Shown piece after piece: positions 18,672-18,688 of a DNA stretch of 18,688 nt; the first letter of the stretch is position 1; each line of letters starts with the position of its first letter. The stretch is from Cyclostephanos tholiformis (lineage: Eukaryota; Bacillariophyta; Thalassiosirophyceae; Thalassiosirales; Thalassiosiraceae). The position numbers were made by a program, and so were the translations under genes. The notes under the pieces were generated by a model. The model ran no database searches. It saw only the letters and a program-made list of their open reading frames with translations, and had not been told where the DNA came from. The stretch lies in the NCBI GenBank assembly GCA_036939975.1, contig JALLPB010001352.1, positions 1-18,688 of the forward strand, read 5' to 3'.

Positions 18672-18688
18672 GCCAGCTGAAGACATCA

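Noticed and set aside
1..18688. tRNA, rRNA or CRISPR array
   Set aside because: No cloverleaf with A/B boxes, no rRNA-like sequence and no regularly spaced identical repeats were seen by eye.

Overview
This window looks like nuclear DNA of a diatom, most likely a centric (Thalassiosira-like) species. That is inference from the diatom-style Copia retrotransposons, the short GT-AG introns (74-153 bp), a degraded piggyBac transposase gene and a cysteine-rich repeat protein of a kind I associate with diatoms. There are two intact-looking host genes, arranged head to head, flanked on both sides by decayed mobile elements.

Left flank (1-6653). Positions 1-95 are the end of a TTAA-targeting element that interrupts a minus-strand Copia (gag-pol 96-3887) at the start of its reverse transcriptase. 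The gag-pol frame is open for 3.8 kb except for three nonsense codons, each one C-to-T step from a sense codon. A candidate primer-binding site (3960-3972) and LTR edge (3975) lie upstream of gag. Next comes an older, heavily frameshifted plus-strand Copia relic (RT-RNase H, about 4780-6374), which ends in a recognisable 279-bp LTR (6375-6653).

Centre (6654-15352). A minus-strand, three-exon protein kinase gene (8809 to 6800, 571 aa) starts with an N-myristoylation/palmitoylation-type MGQC sequence. A 1.9-kb intergenic region separates it from a plus-strand, five-exon gene (10706-15202, 1391 aa). That gene encodes a type II membrane protein with an acidic cytoplasmic N-terminus, one transmembrane helix and seven copies of a six-cysteine module of about 110 residues. 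The intergenic region holds a four-unit degenerate tandem array in which every unit has a C-tract and a G-tract, a 51-base C homopolymer, and a perfect 2 x 22-bp repeat just upstream of a TATA box.

Right flank (15353-18688). An AT-rich stretch with no recognised gene contains a 29-bp near-perfect palindrome. It is followed by a piggyBac transposase pseudogene with at least four frameshifts. The pseudogene is interrupted at a TTAA by a second copy of the element end seen at position 1, in opposite orientation. Both ends point outward, so the whole 18.5 kb between them lies outside those two insertions.

No operon-like logic applies. The kinase and the membrane protein share an intergenic region, but a functional link is only a possibility. 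The strongest leads are the seven-module protein with its repeated phase-1 intron positions, the paired TTAA element ends, and the C-tract/G-tract array between the two genes.
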